From contig NZ_CP045096.1 in NCBI RefSeq assembly GCF_009184865.1, forward strand, positions 868,001-932,000: DNA of 64,000 nucleotides, read 5' to 3'. Position 1 is the stretch's first letter. Each line of letters starts with the position of its first letter. The notes under the pieces are model-generated. The model saw only the letters and a program-made list of their open reading frames with translations. It ran no database searches and was not told the origin of the DNA. Positions 25,487 to 33,337 of this stretch are shown piece by piece. The stretch comes from Streptomyces phaeolivaceus (GTDB taxonomy: Bacteria; Actinomycetota; Actinomycetes; Streptomycetales; Streptomycetaceae). The translations under genes were made by a program, and so were the position numbers.

Positions 25487-27271
25487 TCAGTCGCCGGCGC
25501 CGACGACGCGGCCCTCGAAGGGGGACGGCGCCTGGGTGGCGGTGTTGAGGGACGCGATGAAGGTGCGGGCCTCGGCCTCCACGAAGTCGGCCGCCCAGTA
25601 CTGCTGTTGCCAGTCGGTGAGTTCGGCGTGGGCGCCCCTGAGCCGCCCCAGGGCGTCCTGCATGTGCCGGCCGAGCAGTTCGCGGGCCTGTTCCTGCGCG
25701 GTGCGCGCGGCTTCGGCGCGGTTGTACAGGACGATTCCCCAGATGCCTCCGACGGCGATCGCCGCGAGGAACGCGAACCCGACATGGACCCCGAGGAAGA
25801 CCATCAGGATCGCGGCGACCGTGGCGCCGAGGAGGGCGAGCTGCGAAGTGTGGTTGTAGGCGAGGGACTTGACGTACATCTCGACGTAGGCGGTCCAGTG
25901 CCGGGTCAGTGACGCCTCCAGGTCCGGCAGGTCGTCGGTGAGCGGTTTGGTCCAGGTGGTGAGTTTGAAGCGCTCGGTGCCGTGGCTGACGCCGTAGGTG
26001 TTGCGCAGGGAGATCTCGATCTTCGGGGGCACGGCGGCCCGGTAGTCGCGGCTGAATCCGGCGTGCGCCTGCGCGAACCACTCCTGGCACGAGGCGACGG
26101 CCAGGCGCTGTGCCGCGGGCGAGGCGCCCACGGCCGTGGGGTCTAGGGCCGCGACCGACTGCACGCTCAGGTAGTTGCGGGTCTCCTCCAGCGCCTCGGA
26201 CCGCATGTCCGCCTCCTGCCGCGCGGCCTCCTCGTCGCCCTCGTGGCGCACGATGGCCTGGTTCAGCAACAGCGCGCGTTGCAGCGGGAGTTCCTCCTCG
26301 TCCGAGTTGCGGACCAGGTTGTCGAGGATGTCGTCGACCGTGTCCTCCAGGTTGTGCGCGGGCAGGATCTCGCTCTCCATGAGGGTGCGGAACCTGTCGA
26401 GGAGCGCCTCGTGCGCGCGGGCGCGGGCGAGGACGTCGTCGAGGACCGGCCACTGGGGGCAGACGGCGGCCAGGCGCGGGAAGTCGTCCTCGGCGGACGG
26501 GGCCCGCAGGGAGTCGATCTCCTGCCGCCAGCGCCCGGCCTGGGCCGCGCGTACGGTCTCGTCGTCCAGCAGGCGCTGCCGCCAGTCGTCCAGGGTGCGG
26601 GTGAGCAGCTGACGGCCCTGGGGTCCGAAGGCTCCCTGGGAGACGCACTCCAGGATGACCTGGAACTCGCGGCCGAGGACCCGGGGGTCCTGTCCCTCCA
26701 GGTAGTGCCGCAGCCAGCGCACGGAGGCCTCCTGCCGGCCCTGGCGGCGCAGGATCAGCGCGAAGAACAGGGACGTCTTCGACGTGGAGCGCCGGAAGGC
26801 CTCCTCCACCGCCCGTGCGCACAGGGCCTCGTCGTCGCCGGCCCAGGCCGCCAGGCCGACGAGGGCGGGGGCCAGCCAGTAGCGCGGTGTCTGGATCATC
26901 AGCTCTTCGCTGACCTGGCGGACGGTCTCCTCCTGGACGAGTCCGGTGTCGAACGCCTGGAGGATGCCGGTCGCGCTGCGGCGGACCACCTTGTGGTGCC
27001 CGTACTTGTGCTCGATCTCGTCGTTGATGCCGACGATCCGCATCTCCGCGCGCTGGGCGGCGGCGATGCGTTCGGTTCTTCCGACGTGTTCGAGGAACTT
27101 CTCGTAGAGCACTTCCAGACGGTCCTGGGTCTTCGCCGAGACGGCTCTGACCTCGCGGACCTCACCGTCCACCTGCTCGATCTGACCACCGAGCGAGCGA
27201 ACGGAACGCTGCAACTGGCGCTCCAGGTTGTTGATGCTGTTGACGATCGGCCCGAGGTTGATCTCACTCAC
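25487..27271 (-). CDS. Large coiled-coil protein with two membrane helices
   Basis: 594 residues from GTG 27271, with GGAG 6 bases upstream. Residues 10-75 form a coiled coil, 95-400 a helical repeat-like body, and 478-516 two adjoining membrane helices (LALLGATVAAILMVFLGV and FAFLAAIAVGGIWGIVLY), followed by a second coiled coil. Both termini would therefore lie on the same side, probably the cytoplasm. I know no family name. It is the second gene of the operon with the AAA+ ATPase and could anchor that ATPase at the membrane. Nothing suggests a GTPase or pore-forming motif. Confidence 0.8.
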   Translation of the reverse strand: MSEINLGPIVNSINNLERQLQRSVRSLGGQIEQVDGEVREVRAVSAKTQDRLEVLYEKFLEHVGRTERIAAAQRAEMRIVGINDEIEHKYGHHKVVRRSATGILQAFDTGLVQEETVRQVSEELMIQTPRYWLAPALVGLAAWAGDDEALCARAVEEAFRRSTSKTSLFFALILRRQGRQEASVRWLRHYLEGQDPRVLGREFQVILECVSQGAFGPQGRQLLTRTLDDWRQRLLDDETVRAAQAGRWRQEIDSLRAPSAEDDFPRLAAVCPQWPVLDDVLARARAHEALLDRFRTLMESEILPAHNLEDTVDDILDNLVRNSDEEELPLQRALLLNQAIVRHEGDEEAARQEADMRSEALEETRNYLSVQSVAALDPTAVGASPAAQRLAVASCQEWFAQAHAGFSRDYRAAVPPKIEISLRNTYGVSHGTERFKLTTWTKPLTDDLPDLEASLTRHWTAYVEMYVKSLAYNHTSQLALLGATVAAILMVFLGVHVGFAFLAAIAVGGIWGIVLYNRAEAARTAQEQARELLGRHMQDALGRLRGAHAELTDWQQQYWAADFVEAEARTFIASLNTATQAPSPFEGRVVGAGD

Positions 27272-27320
27272 ACCTGTCTCCGTTCCGTACCGTGGTTCTC
27301 GTGAAGCGCGGTGCGCCGGC

Positions 27321-27788
27321 TCAGGGCCTGACGACGCTGCCGTCGGGCAGGACGGGGAGGACGAGTCCGTCCGTGTAGACCTCGACGAAGGCGTACGCGC
27401 CGGAGCGGGCCAGCATGCGGGCGGTGTCGAACGGCGGGGGCATCACGTCGTGGGCCGCGCAGTGGCCCAGGATGCGCCCGTCGAGGCCGAGTCGATGGTC
27501 GACGTAGGGGGAGCCGAGCAGGCACTGCGCGACGAATCCCACGGGGATCGGCGCGCCGCGGCCGACGTACTCCTCGGACAGCCAGGCGGCGATGTCCCGG
27601 ACCGCGGCGTCGTCCACGGCGGCGTCCAACCGGCGTACCTGGCCGAGGAGTTCCTGTGTCCGGGTGGCGAACAGCTGCCGGGTGGCGGCGGGTCCGGGTG
27701 CCGCGGGCGCGGCGATCCGGGCGGTGTCGGGTGCGACGGACGTACCCGGAGGCACGACGATGCGGCGAGGCCGCTCAACGGATCCCAT
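27321..27788 (-). CDS. Unknown protein, first gene of the AAA+ operon
   Basis: 155 residues from ATG 27788, which has a GGGGGGA site 4 bases upstream; the frame is open to 27893 but without a better start. The N-terminal 40 residues are Pro/Ala-rich, then comes a compact domain with RRLDAAVDDAAVRDIAAWL, VGFVAQCLLGSPYVDHRLGL and a late beta-rich AYAFVEVYTDGLVLPVLPDG. No domain recognised. It is 49 bases ahead of the coiled-coil gene and most likely begins the transcript that ends at 22227. Confidence 0.75.
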   Translation of the reverse strand: MGSVERPRRIVVPPGTSVAPDTARIAAPAAPGPAATRQLFATRTQELLGQVRRLDAAVDDAAVRDIAAWLSEEYVGRGAPIPVGFVAQCLLGSPYVDHRLGLDGRILGHCAAHDVMPPPFDTARMLARSGAYAFVEVYTDGLVLPVLPDGSVVRP

Positions 27789-27971
27789 GGGTCCCCCCTG
27801 CTGAACATGGCCCGACATGCGTCTCGTCGGTGACGCGCGGTATCCGAAGGGTATTGACGCCCCATCAACAGCGCCTAAGTTGAGCGATATCAATCGACAA
27901 TGACCGTTTACTACCCGGATAAGTACCGGATAACAACCGGTCGTCGCCCTGGCATCACGGCCGGATCGCGG

Positions 27972-28195
27972 CTACGCACGGATCACGGGCACACCGCGCT
28001 CCACGGTGTACGCGTGGGCGGCGGTCAGGACCGTGTGCTGGTCGGCGACGAGCGCGGCGAGCGCGACGATCCGGGGCGACTTCGGCAACTCGGCCATGGC
28101 GGCGCGGGGTCGGCCCCGACGACGACGCTCCCGTGGTACCGGTGGCGCACCGGGTAGTCGTGGCCGACGCCGAGCGTGAGGTGGGCGAGCTTGTG
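27972..28195 (-). pseudogene. Decayed gene fragment of unknown family at island edge
   Basis: Two coding-looking stretches in different frames on the minus strand: 28195 to about 28105 (KLAHLTLGVGHDYPVRHRYHG) and 28097-27972 (begins MAELPKSPRIVALAALVADQ, stop TAG). They would join into one protein if a frameshift is allowed, so this looks like a remnant. Family unknown. The rest of the gap 27789-28292 holds a promoter-like TTGACG-16-TAAGTT (27854-27881, plus strand), a doubled CCGGATAA (27917-27935), and a hairpin GACGGGA/TCCCGTC (28259-28289) just before the next gene. Confidence 0.35.
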
Positions 28196-28292
28196 CCGTG
28201 AAGCCGTACTGGGTGGCGAGCAGCCCGCGCTAGAAGCGAGCCGACCGCCGAGGACTTGACGGGATCAGCCCCACGGGGTTGGTCCCGTCGGC

Positions 28293-28979
28293 ATGATGAC
28301 CAGCATGAACGAGTTCTTGGACAAGCTCTGGTCGATGGAGTTTGGCGCCGCGCTGATCGGTGCCGTGGCTGGTGGGGCCTTCAGCATCCTCGGCGCCTGG
28401 TGGCAGTCGTCAGTGAGCAACAAAGCGGCAGCACTTGCCCAGGCGCAAGCAAACGCCCAACGAGGGTTCGACGCCCTCAAGCGGCTTGAAGGGCATCTGG
28501 AGGCTCAGACCTTCGAGGGGATGGGCACAGGAAGCACCCGAGCAACGTGGAACCGGGAACTACGCGGGATGATCAAAGAGGCCGAGGGCCCGATCATGCT
28601 CCTTCCGGATACGCACAAGGACACGCGCAGCCATGCCCTGACGCTGCTCAATGAAATCAAGATCTGGTACGGACTGCCTGCTTGGCCGGAGTACCGGATC
28701 GAGGTGGGCCTTCTCGTGGCGGAGGCCGTGAAAGTCCTGGGCCTGTTCGTCCGTGGCTCCAAGACCCCTGCGAAGCGGGACATGACAGAGGTCATCCGGC
28801 AGACGATCGACTTCAACAAGCGTCAGGACGCGCGCAAAGAGCTGGAGGCGCTGAACCACGAGGCGGTTCAGAGTGGCCTGAGCGAGGACGGCATGGAGCG
28901 TGCCCGCGAACTCCGGGATCTCCTCGGCATCCCCCATCCCGTCTCGCCCTCGCCTGACGAGCCCGAAGCCGCGTCATGA
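28293..28979 (+). CDS. Membrane-anchored helical protein, island cargo
   Basis: 228 residues from ATG 28293 (ATG 28305 also possible; neither has a good ribosome site). One hydrophobic helix near residues 18-40 (GAALIGAVAGGAFSILGAWW) is followed by a charged helical cytoplasmic domain of 180 residues. No motif recognised. Codon use is less GC-extreme than the genes to the left, which marks the start of the foreign island. A TTGACG box at 28256 and a 31-base hairpin lie directly upstream and may control it. Confidence 0.75.
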   Translation: MMTSMNEFLDKLWSMEFGAALIGAVAGGAFSILGAWWQSSVSNKAAALAQAQANAQRGFDALKRLEGHLEAQTFEGMGTGSTRATWNRELRGMIKEAEGPIMLLPDTHKDTRSHALTLLNEIKIWYGLPAWPEYRIEVGLLVAEAVKVLGLFVRGSKTPAKRDMTEVIRQTIDFNKRQDARKELEALNHEAVQSGLSEDGMERARELRDLLGIPHPVSPSPDEPEAAS

Positions 28980-29057
28980 CGCCCGTCAGAGACATGCTTG
29001 CGTTTTGAAACACTGCATCACCTGATCGCGATCAGCAGGACCTTTGTGTCCACGACC

Positions 29058-29090
29058 AGGCCCCGACTCCTCTGGAGACCGGGGCCTTTT
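29058..29090 (+). terminator. Intrinsic terminator with T-run
   Basis: Arms AGGCCCCG and CGGGGCCT with a 14-base loop, followed by TTTT. A classical intrinsic terminator, as often found in actinophage genomes. It lies between the membrane protein and the small HTH gene. Confidence 0.75.
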
Positions 29091-29112
29091 CGCGTTCTCG
29101 GGGAGGCCGTCA

Positions 29113-29322
29113 GTGGAGGACGACGTCTGGATGACGGTCAAGGAAGCGGAGCTCTTCGCGGGCGTCAGCGTTCAGACGGTCTGCTCCTGGATCCGCCGAG
29201 GTCACCTGACGGTCGGACGGCTCGGCCACCGGGGCCAGAAGCTTTTTCGCCACCTGGACGCCGCCAGGGCCGAGTTGGCCACCCGGACCAAGGCCCAGCG
29301 CATTCTGACGCCTGCGACCTGA
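29113..29322 (+). CDS. Small MerR/excisionase-like HTH protein
   Basis: 69 residues from GTG 29113, with GGGGAGG 7 bases upstream. WMTVKEAELFAGVSVQTVCSWIRRGHLTVGR is the pattern of short helix-turn-helix proteins of the excisionase/MerR superfamily used by phages and integrative elements. It binds DNA as a small regulator or recombination directionality factor. No integrase gene is nearby, so a pure regulatory job is as likely. It lies between the terminator at 29058 and an opposing membrane-protein gene. Confidence 0.7.
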   Translation: MEDDVWMTVKEAELFAGVSVQTVCSWIRRGHLTVGRLGHRGQKLFRHLDAARAELATRTKAQRILTPAT

Positions 29323-29326
29323 ACGC

Positions 29327-29809
29327 TTAGCGCAGAGCGGTCAGATGAGGCCACCAGTCCGGGTGAGCCTCGACCAAGGCCAATACAGCCGGACTCTTAT
29401 CGAGCACGAAACGGCAGTACGAAATCCATTCATTGTTGTCGCTCTCTGGAATGCGCTCAAGCGCCTGGAGCCCCTCACCGAGCACGTCCGCCATCATCTC
29501 CGCGAACGTCATGACGCGCTCCCTGTCCGGATCACTCGTCGGCACAGGGGCGCCCTCGTAGAAATGCGAGCGCATTCCCGGGTACTCCAACATCTTGAGA
29601 TGCACCTCGCGAAGCCCCGCGACCGTCGGGTCGAGAACCCGAGTACCAGCCAGGTTGTTGCTGAACAGAACCTGTTGGGATACCGCGCGCGTCTGTAGCG
29701 CCAGGAACACCAGCGACACGATGAGCCCCAGAAGACCACCGATAGCCGTCACGGTCGCGACCATGCTTGCCCCCCACTCCTGCGGGCTAGAACATTCCCA
29801 CGTCGACAT
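29327..29809 (-). CDS. Small membrane protein, unknown function
   Basis: 160 residues. One clear membrane helix at about 17-39 (VATVTAIGGLLGLIVSLVFLAL) is followed by a soluble C-terminal domain with Trp, Tyr and acidic residues (PGMRSHFYEGAPVPTSDPDR, NNEWISYCRFVLDKSPAVL). Similar single-helix proteins are frequent in Streptomyces accessory regions, and I assign no function. It is convergent with the small HTH gene and transcribed against the island's main direction. Confidence 0.7.
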   Translation of the reverse strand: MSTWECSSPQEWGASMVATVTAIGGLLGLIVSLVFLALQTRAVSQQVLFSNNLAGTRVLDPTVAGLREVHLKMLEYPGMRSHFYEGAPVPTSDPDRERVMTFAEMMADVLGEGLQALERIPESDNNEWISYCRFVLDKSPAVLALVEAHPDWWPHLTALR

Positions 29810-29829
29810 CCGTACGCACCTGGCCGCCT

Positions 29830-30015
29830 GACAGTGATGTGGACGTGTACTCCGCTCCGGGCGGATCCACTCAGGTGGCCTTCCAGATCTGGGCCACGGT
29901 GGCCGCCTCCTCCACGACGGGCAACGTGCAGTTCCGGTGGGCCCAGAACGCCACCGACTCCACGGCCACCATCGTCCGCGCGGACTCGATGCTCCAGCTC
30001 ACGCGCGCGGCCTGA
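29830..30015 (+). pseudogene. C-terminal remnant of a phage tail/fibre protein
   Basis: Frame 1 is open to TGA 30015 and ends with a run typical of the C-terminus of actinophage minor tail proteins: QVAFQIWATVAASSTTGNVQ, then FRWAQNATDSTATIVRADSM and a basic end. No start codon or ribosome site precedes it, and the upstream sequence belongs to an opposing gene, so only the last 60 residues survive. It supports a prophage origin for this island. Confidence 0.55.
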
Positions 30016-30120
30016 GCTGAACGAGCCCCCGGCCTCAGGGAATTTCCTAGGTGTGGTTCTTCTCGGGGCCGGGTGCAAAATTGCGGTCGGCAGTAGTTCA
30101 GGGGCGGCTATCGTCACAGC

Positions 30121-30864
30121 ATGGCCAAGGTCTGTGTCTTCTGCGGGTGCACGCCTCTGACGAAGGAGCACGTACTACCGCGCTGGCTCAAGGTCGCACT
30201 CGACCCGACGGTCCGGCAGCACCGATACATCCGGTTGAGCGTGGACGCGGTCCGGCACCACGAGGCTCCGCCGCTGAACGAACAGGTGAAATCGGTCTGC
30301 TCCAACTGCAACAGCGGCTGGATGAACCAGTTGGAGGAGAACGTCAGGCACTTCCTGCCCGACCTGATCCGGGGGAACCCGTGCACTCTCGACGCTGAGG
30401 CTCAGAGAGCGCTTGCGGCATGGTCCCTGAAGACCATGCTCATGTTTCAGCACACGCACCCTGCCGACGCGCGAGGCGTAATCCCGGCAAGTGACTTCGC
30501 CTCGTTCCATGTGACTCGTGAGCCCACAAGGTCGATGCTCGGACGTCTTGGCTTCATGAACTATCCGCCTGACGACTCCGTTCCTCTTGTGGACACGCTG
30601 TGCCAAGGCTATAGCGCCGACGGAGTCCGCAGTACCGGATGGATCACCACGCTCAAGATCGGCTGCATGGTCGTGCAGACCATCCGGGCCCCGGACGTGG
30701 CCGAGGGAAAAAGGCTGACCCCGTTCGAACCCTTGCCCTCGTTGCGCCCGATCTGGCCCACAGATGCGCCCATCAAGTGGCCTCTCCCTGCGGCGATTCC
30801 GTACGAGCTGATGTCAGCCCTGGCACATCCGGATGACCTTGATCTGACGATCATGCCTACCTAG
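30121..30864 (+). CDS. HNH-type endonuclease-like protein
   Basis: 247 residues from ATG 30121. The N-terminus has the zinc-HNH layout: Cys5-x2-Cys8 (CVFCG), His17 in TKEHVLPRWL, and Cys60-x2-Cys63 in VCSNCNSGWMNQLE. The remaining 170 residues are a helical body without a known motif. Such proteins are common phage and island cargo and may cut DNA for defence or homing; the catalytic role here is by family only. A TATCGT -10-like box ends 6 bases before the ATG and no ribosome site is seen, suggesting a leaderless message. Confidence 0.75.
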   Translation: MAKVCVFCGCTPLTKEHVLPRWLKVALDPTVRQHRYIRLSVDAVRHHEAPPLNEQVKSVCSNCNSGWMNQLEENVRHFLPDLIRGNPCTLDAEAQRALAAWSLKTMLMFQHTHPADARGVIPASDFASFHVTREPTRSMLGRLGFMNYPPDDSVPLVDTLCQGYSADGVRSTGWITTLKIGCMVVQTIRAPDVAEGKRLTPFEPLPSLRPIWPTDAPIKWPLPAAIPYELMSALAHPDDLDLTIMPT

Positions 30865-30913
30865 GGAAGAATCCGGTCGCATCTGTAATACAGGGTCAGT
30901 TAGTGTGCAATTC

Positions 30914-31843
30914 ATGGACGATTCGCTCTCCGCCAAGAGCTTCTTCAAGGGCGCCAGGAAGGCCGCCCACAAGGCTCTGCATGACCATGGCCGCCCGGAG
31001 TACGACGAGTTCGCGCTCCACGCAGGGCTCGCGGTCGAGAAGCTCGCCAAGGCAGTGCTCGTCTCGAAGAACCCGGCCTACATCGCGGAGCCTCGCAACG
31101 AAGACATGCTCCTGCACTTCGGTGGCCACCTCTCCGTAGACGAGGATAAGGTCCGCACCGTCGGGGCCAAGGATGCCATCGCTCGCCTTCGGAGAATCGG
31201 CGTACTGCGGGCGGACAGTCAGCTCGACCTGCTGATCGCTCTGCGGAACGGAGCCGCCCATGCCGCCCCCAACAGCACCCTGGTCAAGGGGATGATTTCT
31301 CCCCTCGCCCGGACGATCGAGGCGCTGCTCAACGACCTCGGCAAGGCGCTGGACGAGTTCTGGGGGCGGTGGACGAAGGCCGTCAGGGACGCGGTGAACG
31401 AGCAGGAGGACCAAGTCTTCCGGGACGTCCAGCTCCGGATCACCCAGGCCCGGCACGCGTTCGAGGACCGCTTCAAATACCTTCCGCCTGGATCCAAGGA
31501 GCTGGTCCTGACGGAGCAGCAGCTCCTCTCATACCCCTGGATGAGCTTCGTGGAGAACGACGCGGACGGCATTCCCTTCTACAGCACTTCCGGGGACGAC
31601 TGCCCGTCCTGCGGCGGTCCGGGCACTCTCACATTCGCGCCGACCGAAGTGACGGCTACAGACACGCACTACAGAGCGCACTGCTTCGCCTGTTCCTTGT
31701 GCTCCTTCGAGGTGGTCGGTCCGGACGAGATGGCTGCCCTGCGGAAGGCCAACACACCTCCAACGATCAACTCGCTGGTCGTCTCCCACAGCCAGACACT
31801 CCCCCCTGTGGAAGTCGCGGTACTCAAGGCCAAGACAGTCTGA
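30914..31843 (+). CDS. HEPN-like protein with C-terminal zinc ribbon
   Basis: 309 residues from ATG 30914 (GTG 30905 is inside a TAGTGT -10-like box, so a leaderless start at 30914 is preferred). The N-terminal 130 residues are helical, with the HEPN active-site pattern R-N-x3-H: Arg111-Asn112 to His116 in LIALRNGAAHAA. The C-terminal part has a four-Cys zinc ribbon (DDCPSCGG and CFACSLCSF). HEPN proteins are often RNases in toxin-antitoxin and phage-defence modules. No obvious antitoxin is adjacent. It follows the HNH gene on the same strand, so the pair may be a small defence cargo. Confidence 0.65.
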   Translation: MDDSLSAKSFFKGARKAAHKALHDHGRPEYDEFALHAGLAVEKLAKAVLVSKNPAYIAEPRNEDMLLHFGGHLSVDEDKVRTVGAKDAIARLRRIGVLRADSQLDLLIALRNGAAHAAPNSTLVKGMISPLARTIEALLNDLGKALDEFWGRWTKAVRDAVNEQEDQVFRDVQLRITQARHAFEDRFKYLPPGSKELVLTEQQLLSYPWMSFVENDADGIPFYSTSGDDCPSCGGPGTLTFAPTEVTATDTHYRAHCFACSLCSFEVVGPDEMAALRKANTPPTINSLVVSHSQTLPPVEVAVLKAKTV

Positions 31844-31854
31844 TCGTCACCCCG

Positions 31855-31883
31855 AAGGCCCCGGCTCCGAGAGTCGGGACCTT
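31855..31883 (+). terminator. Probable intrinsic terminator after HEPN gene
   Basis: Arms AAGGCCCCG and CGGGACCTT with one mismatch and an 11-base loop, 12 bases after the HEPN stop codon. The T-run is short. Confidence 0.5.
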
Positions 31884-31939
31884 CTGCATGTCCCGAACCG
31901 CGCCGGACCTTCCTGCGCACACTCCGCAAGGAGGTCCCC

Positions 31940-32287
31940 TTGTTGATCCCTGACCTGGCCTGGATCGTGGCCACAGCGGAGGACACGGGCGGAAGTCCCG
32001 ACATCGGCAAGATCCTCAACCAGTTCGGCCAGTACGGCATCGTCGGCCTGGCCGTCATCCTGCTGATCGTCGGCGTCATGGTGCCGAAGTACGTCATGAA
32101 CAACCTGATGGCCGAGAAGGACAGCTGGCGCCAGGCGTTCGAGAACGAACGCGACGCTCACCAGCTCACGCACGAGCAGCTCGCCAAGGCCGAGGAGCGC
32201 GGAGACGTCGCGATCGAGCAGGGCAAGACAGTCACCCGGCTCCTCGAAGAACTCGGACACTACCCCGAACTTCCCAGGAGTGCCTGA
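31940..32287 (+). CDS. Holin-like phage membrane protein
   Basis: 115 residues starting at TTG 31940, chosen because a perfect AAGGAGGT ribosome site (31928-31935) stands 4 bases before it; no ATG fits. One strong membrane helix at about 36-56 (GIVGLAVILLIVGVMVPKYV) is followed by a coiled coil (EKDSWRQAFENERDAHQLTH). The size, the layout and its place before an endolysin remnant fit a phage holin or holin-associated protein. It ends one base before the next ATG. Confidence 0.7.
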   Translation: MLIPDLAWIVATAEDTGGSPDIGKILNQFGQYGIVGLAVILLIVGVMVPKYVMNNLMAEKDSWRQAFENERDAHQLTHEQLAKAEERGDVAIEQGKTVTRLLEELGHYPELPRSA

Positions 32288-32288
32288 G

Positions 32289-32507
32289 ATGCGGCCCTTC
32301 ACCCGACAGCCGCAGGTGTCTCCCGAGGCGGAGACCGCGAAGAGGGCCGCCGAAAAGTCCCTCCAGCCGGCCCAGGCGCACGAGCCCGAGGTCGAGGCCA
32401 AGCTCACCGAGAGCATCCGGGTGAAGGAGCAGATCAGAGTCCACAACCGAGCGAACGCCTACAGCGACTGGATCGAGGGCATCGTCCTCAGCCGACTCAG
32501 CGGCTGA
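32289..32507 (+). CDS. Small phage-type protein of the lysis cassette
   Basis: 72 residues from ATG 32289, with AGGAG 8 bases upstream; GTG 32280 is in frame but overlaps the ribosome site. It is a highly charged helix without membrane segments (EAETAKRAAEKSLQPAQAHE, ANAYSDWIEGIVLSRLSG). Small proteins of this kind are common between holin and lysin genes of actinophages. Function unknown. A strong AAGGAGG for the next gene follows directly. Confidence 0.65.
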   Translation: MRPFTRQPQVSPEAETAKRAAEKSLQPAQAHEPEVEAKLTESIRVKEQIRVHNRANAYSDWIEGIVLSRLSG

Positions 32508-32521
32508 CGCAAGGAGGCTCC

Positions 32522-33337
32522 ATGCCCTACACCCTGACCCTGTACGTCCTCCTGGGCGTGGGCCTGGCCGCCTCGGTCGGGTTCCTCGTCCTGCACCGCC
32601 CCCGGCGCTTCTTCCGGATGGTCGAGATCAGCGCCTCCTGGTGGGTCATCATCATCGGCCTGATCTACGCCCGGTCGCTCCTGCTACTGGGAATCCGCGG
32701 TGCCGCCAGCCCCGGGCCGTGGCGGGACATCGCGCTCTCCCTCGGCCTCCTGGCGGCCATCGACGGCCTCCTCCTGGTCCGGCTCTTCTCCTACCTCCGG
32801 TGTAGCTGCGGAACCACACACAAGGCCCACCCACGGACCCCTGAGTCCCCTTCGACCGCCCTTTCCGGGAAACGCCTCACGGCACCGGAGGGGGCTTCTT
32901 CATGCCCACGCACACTCATGGAAGCCACCGTGTCCGACCTCTGGATGCCCTGTGCCAAGAGACTCTCGATCGCCAACACCGCCCCGATGGACGGCGGCCC
33001 GGCGAAGGCCATCGCCCACACAACCTGGGACCGCAAAGCCACCAAGGCCAAGCCGCAGGACCTCGTCCCGTGCGCCAACCTGCGGACGTACTTCGGCTCA
33101 AACGCCTCTGGGCGCCAGGCCGCTCCCCACGTCCTGTGGGACCCGTTCACCGGAAGGATGGTCCAGTTCTTCCCGGCGAACTCCCGATCCCTGTCCCTGC
33201 GGGACCTCTCCGGCGAGACCCTGACCAGCCGAGTCGGCTCGGTCGTCATCCAGGTGGAGGCGCTCTTCCTCTGGTGCCGCGTCGGCGGAAAGACGTTCGA
33301 GAAGCTCACCGACACGCCCTGCAAGGGGAAGGGATGA
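32522..33337 (+). CDS. Holin-like membrane protein running on into endolysin frame
   Basis: Starts at ATG 32522, with AAGGAGG 4 bases upstream. Residues 1-95 have three membrane helices (TLYVLLGVGLAASVGFLVL, SWWVIIIGLIYARSLLLL, DIALSLGLLAAIDGLLLV), typical of a holin. After residue 97 (SYLRCSCGTT) the frame becomes low-quality sequence and then runs without a stop into the endolysin N-terminus at 32930. I infer that the holin stop was lost by an indel near 32808, since a one-base change there would put a TAG in frame. The natural products were probably two separate proteins. Confidence 0.6.
   Translation: MPYTLTLYVLLGVGLAASVGFLVLHRPRRFFRMVEISASWWVIIIGLIYARSLLLLGIRGAASPGPWRDIALSLGLLAAIDGLLLVRLFSYLRCSCGTTHKAHPRTPESPSTALSGKRLTAPEGASSCPRTLMEATVSDLWMPCAKRLSIANTAPMDGGPAKAIAHTTWDRKATKAKPQDLVPCANLRTYFGSNASGRQAAPHVLWDPFTGRMVQFFPANSRSLSLRDLSGETLTSRVGSVVIQVEALFLWCRVGGKTFEKLTDTPCKGKG

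Noticed and set aside
27900..28157. Plus-strand ORF beginning MTVYYPDKYR at the island edge
   Set aside because: No ribosome site and unlike-coding composition after the first 20 codons; the minus strand holds a better, though broken, coding signal.
29834..30160. Plus-strand 108-codon ORF before the HNH gene
   Set aside because: Arg/Pro/Ser-rich out-of-frame product; the tail-protein remnant in frame 1 explains this stretch better.
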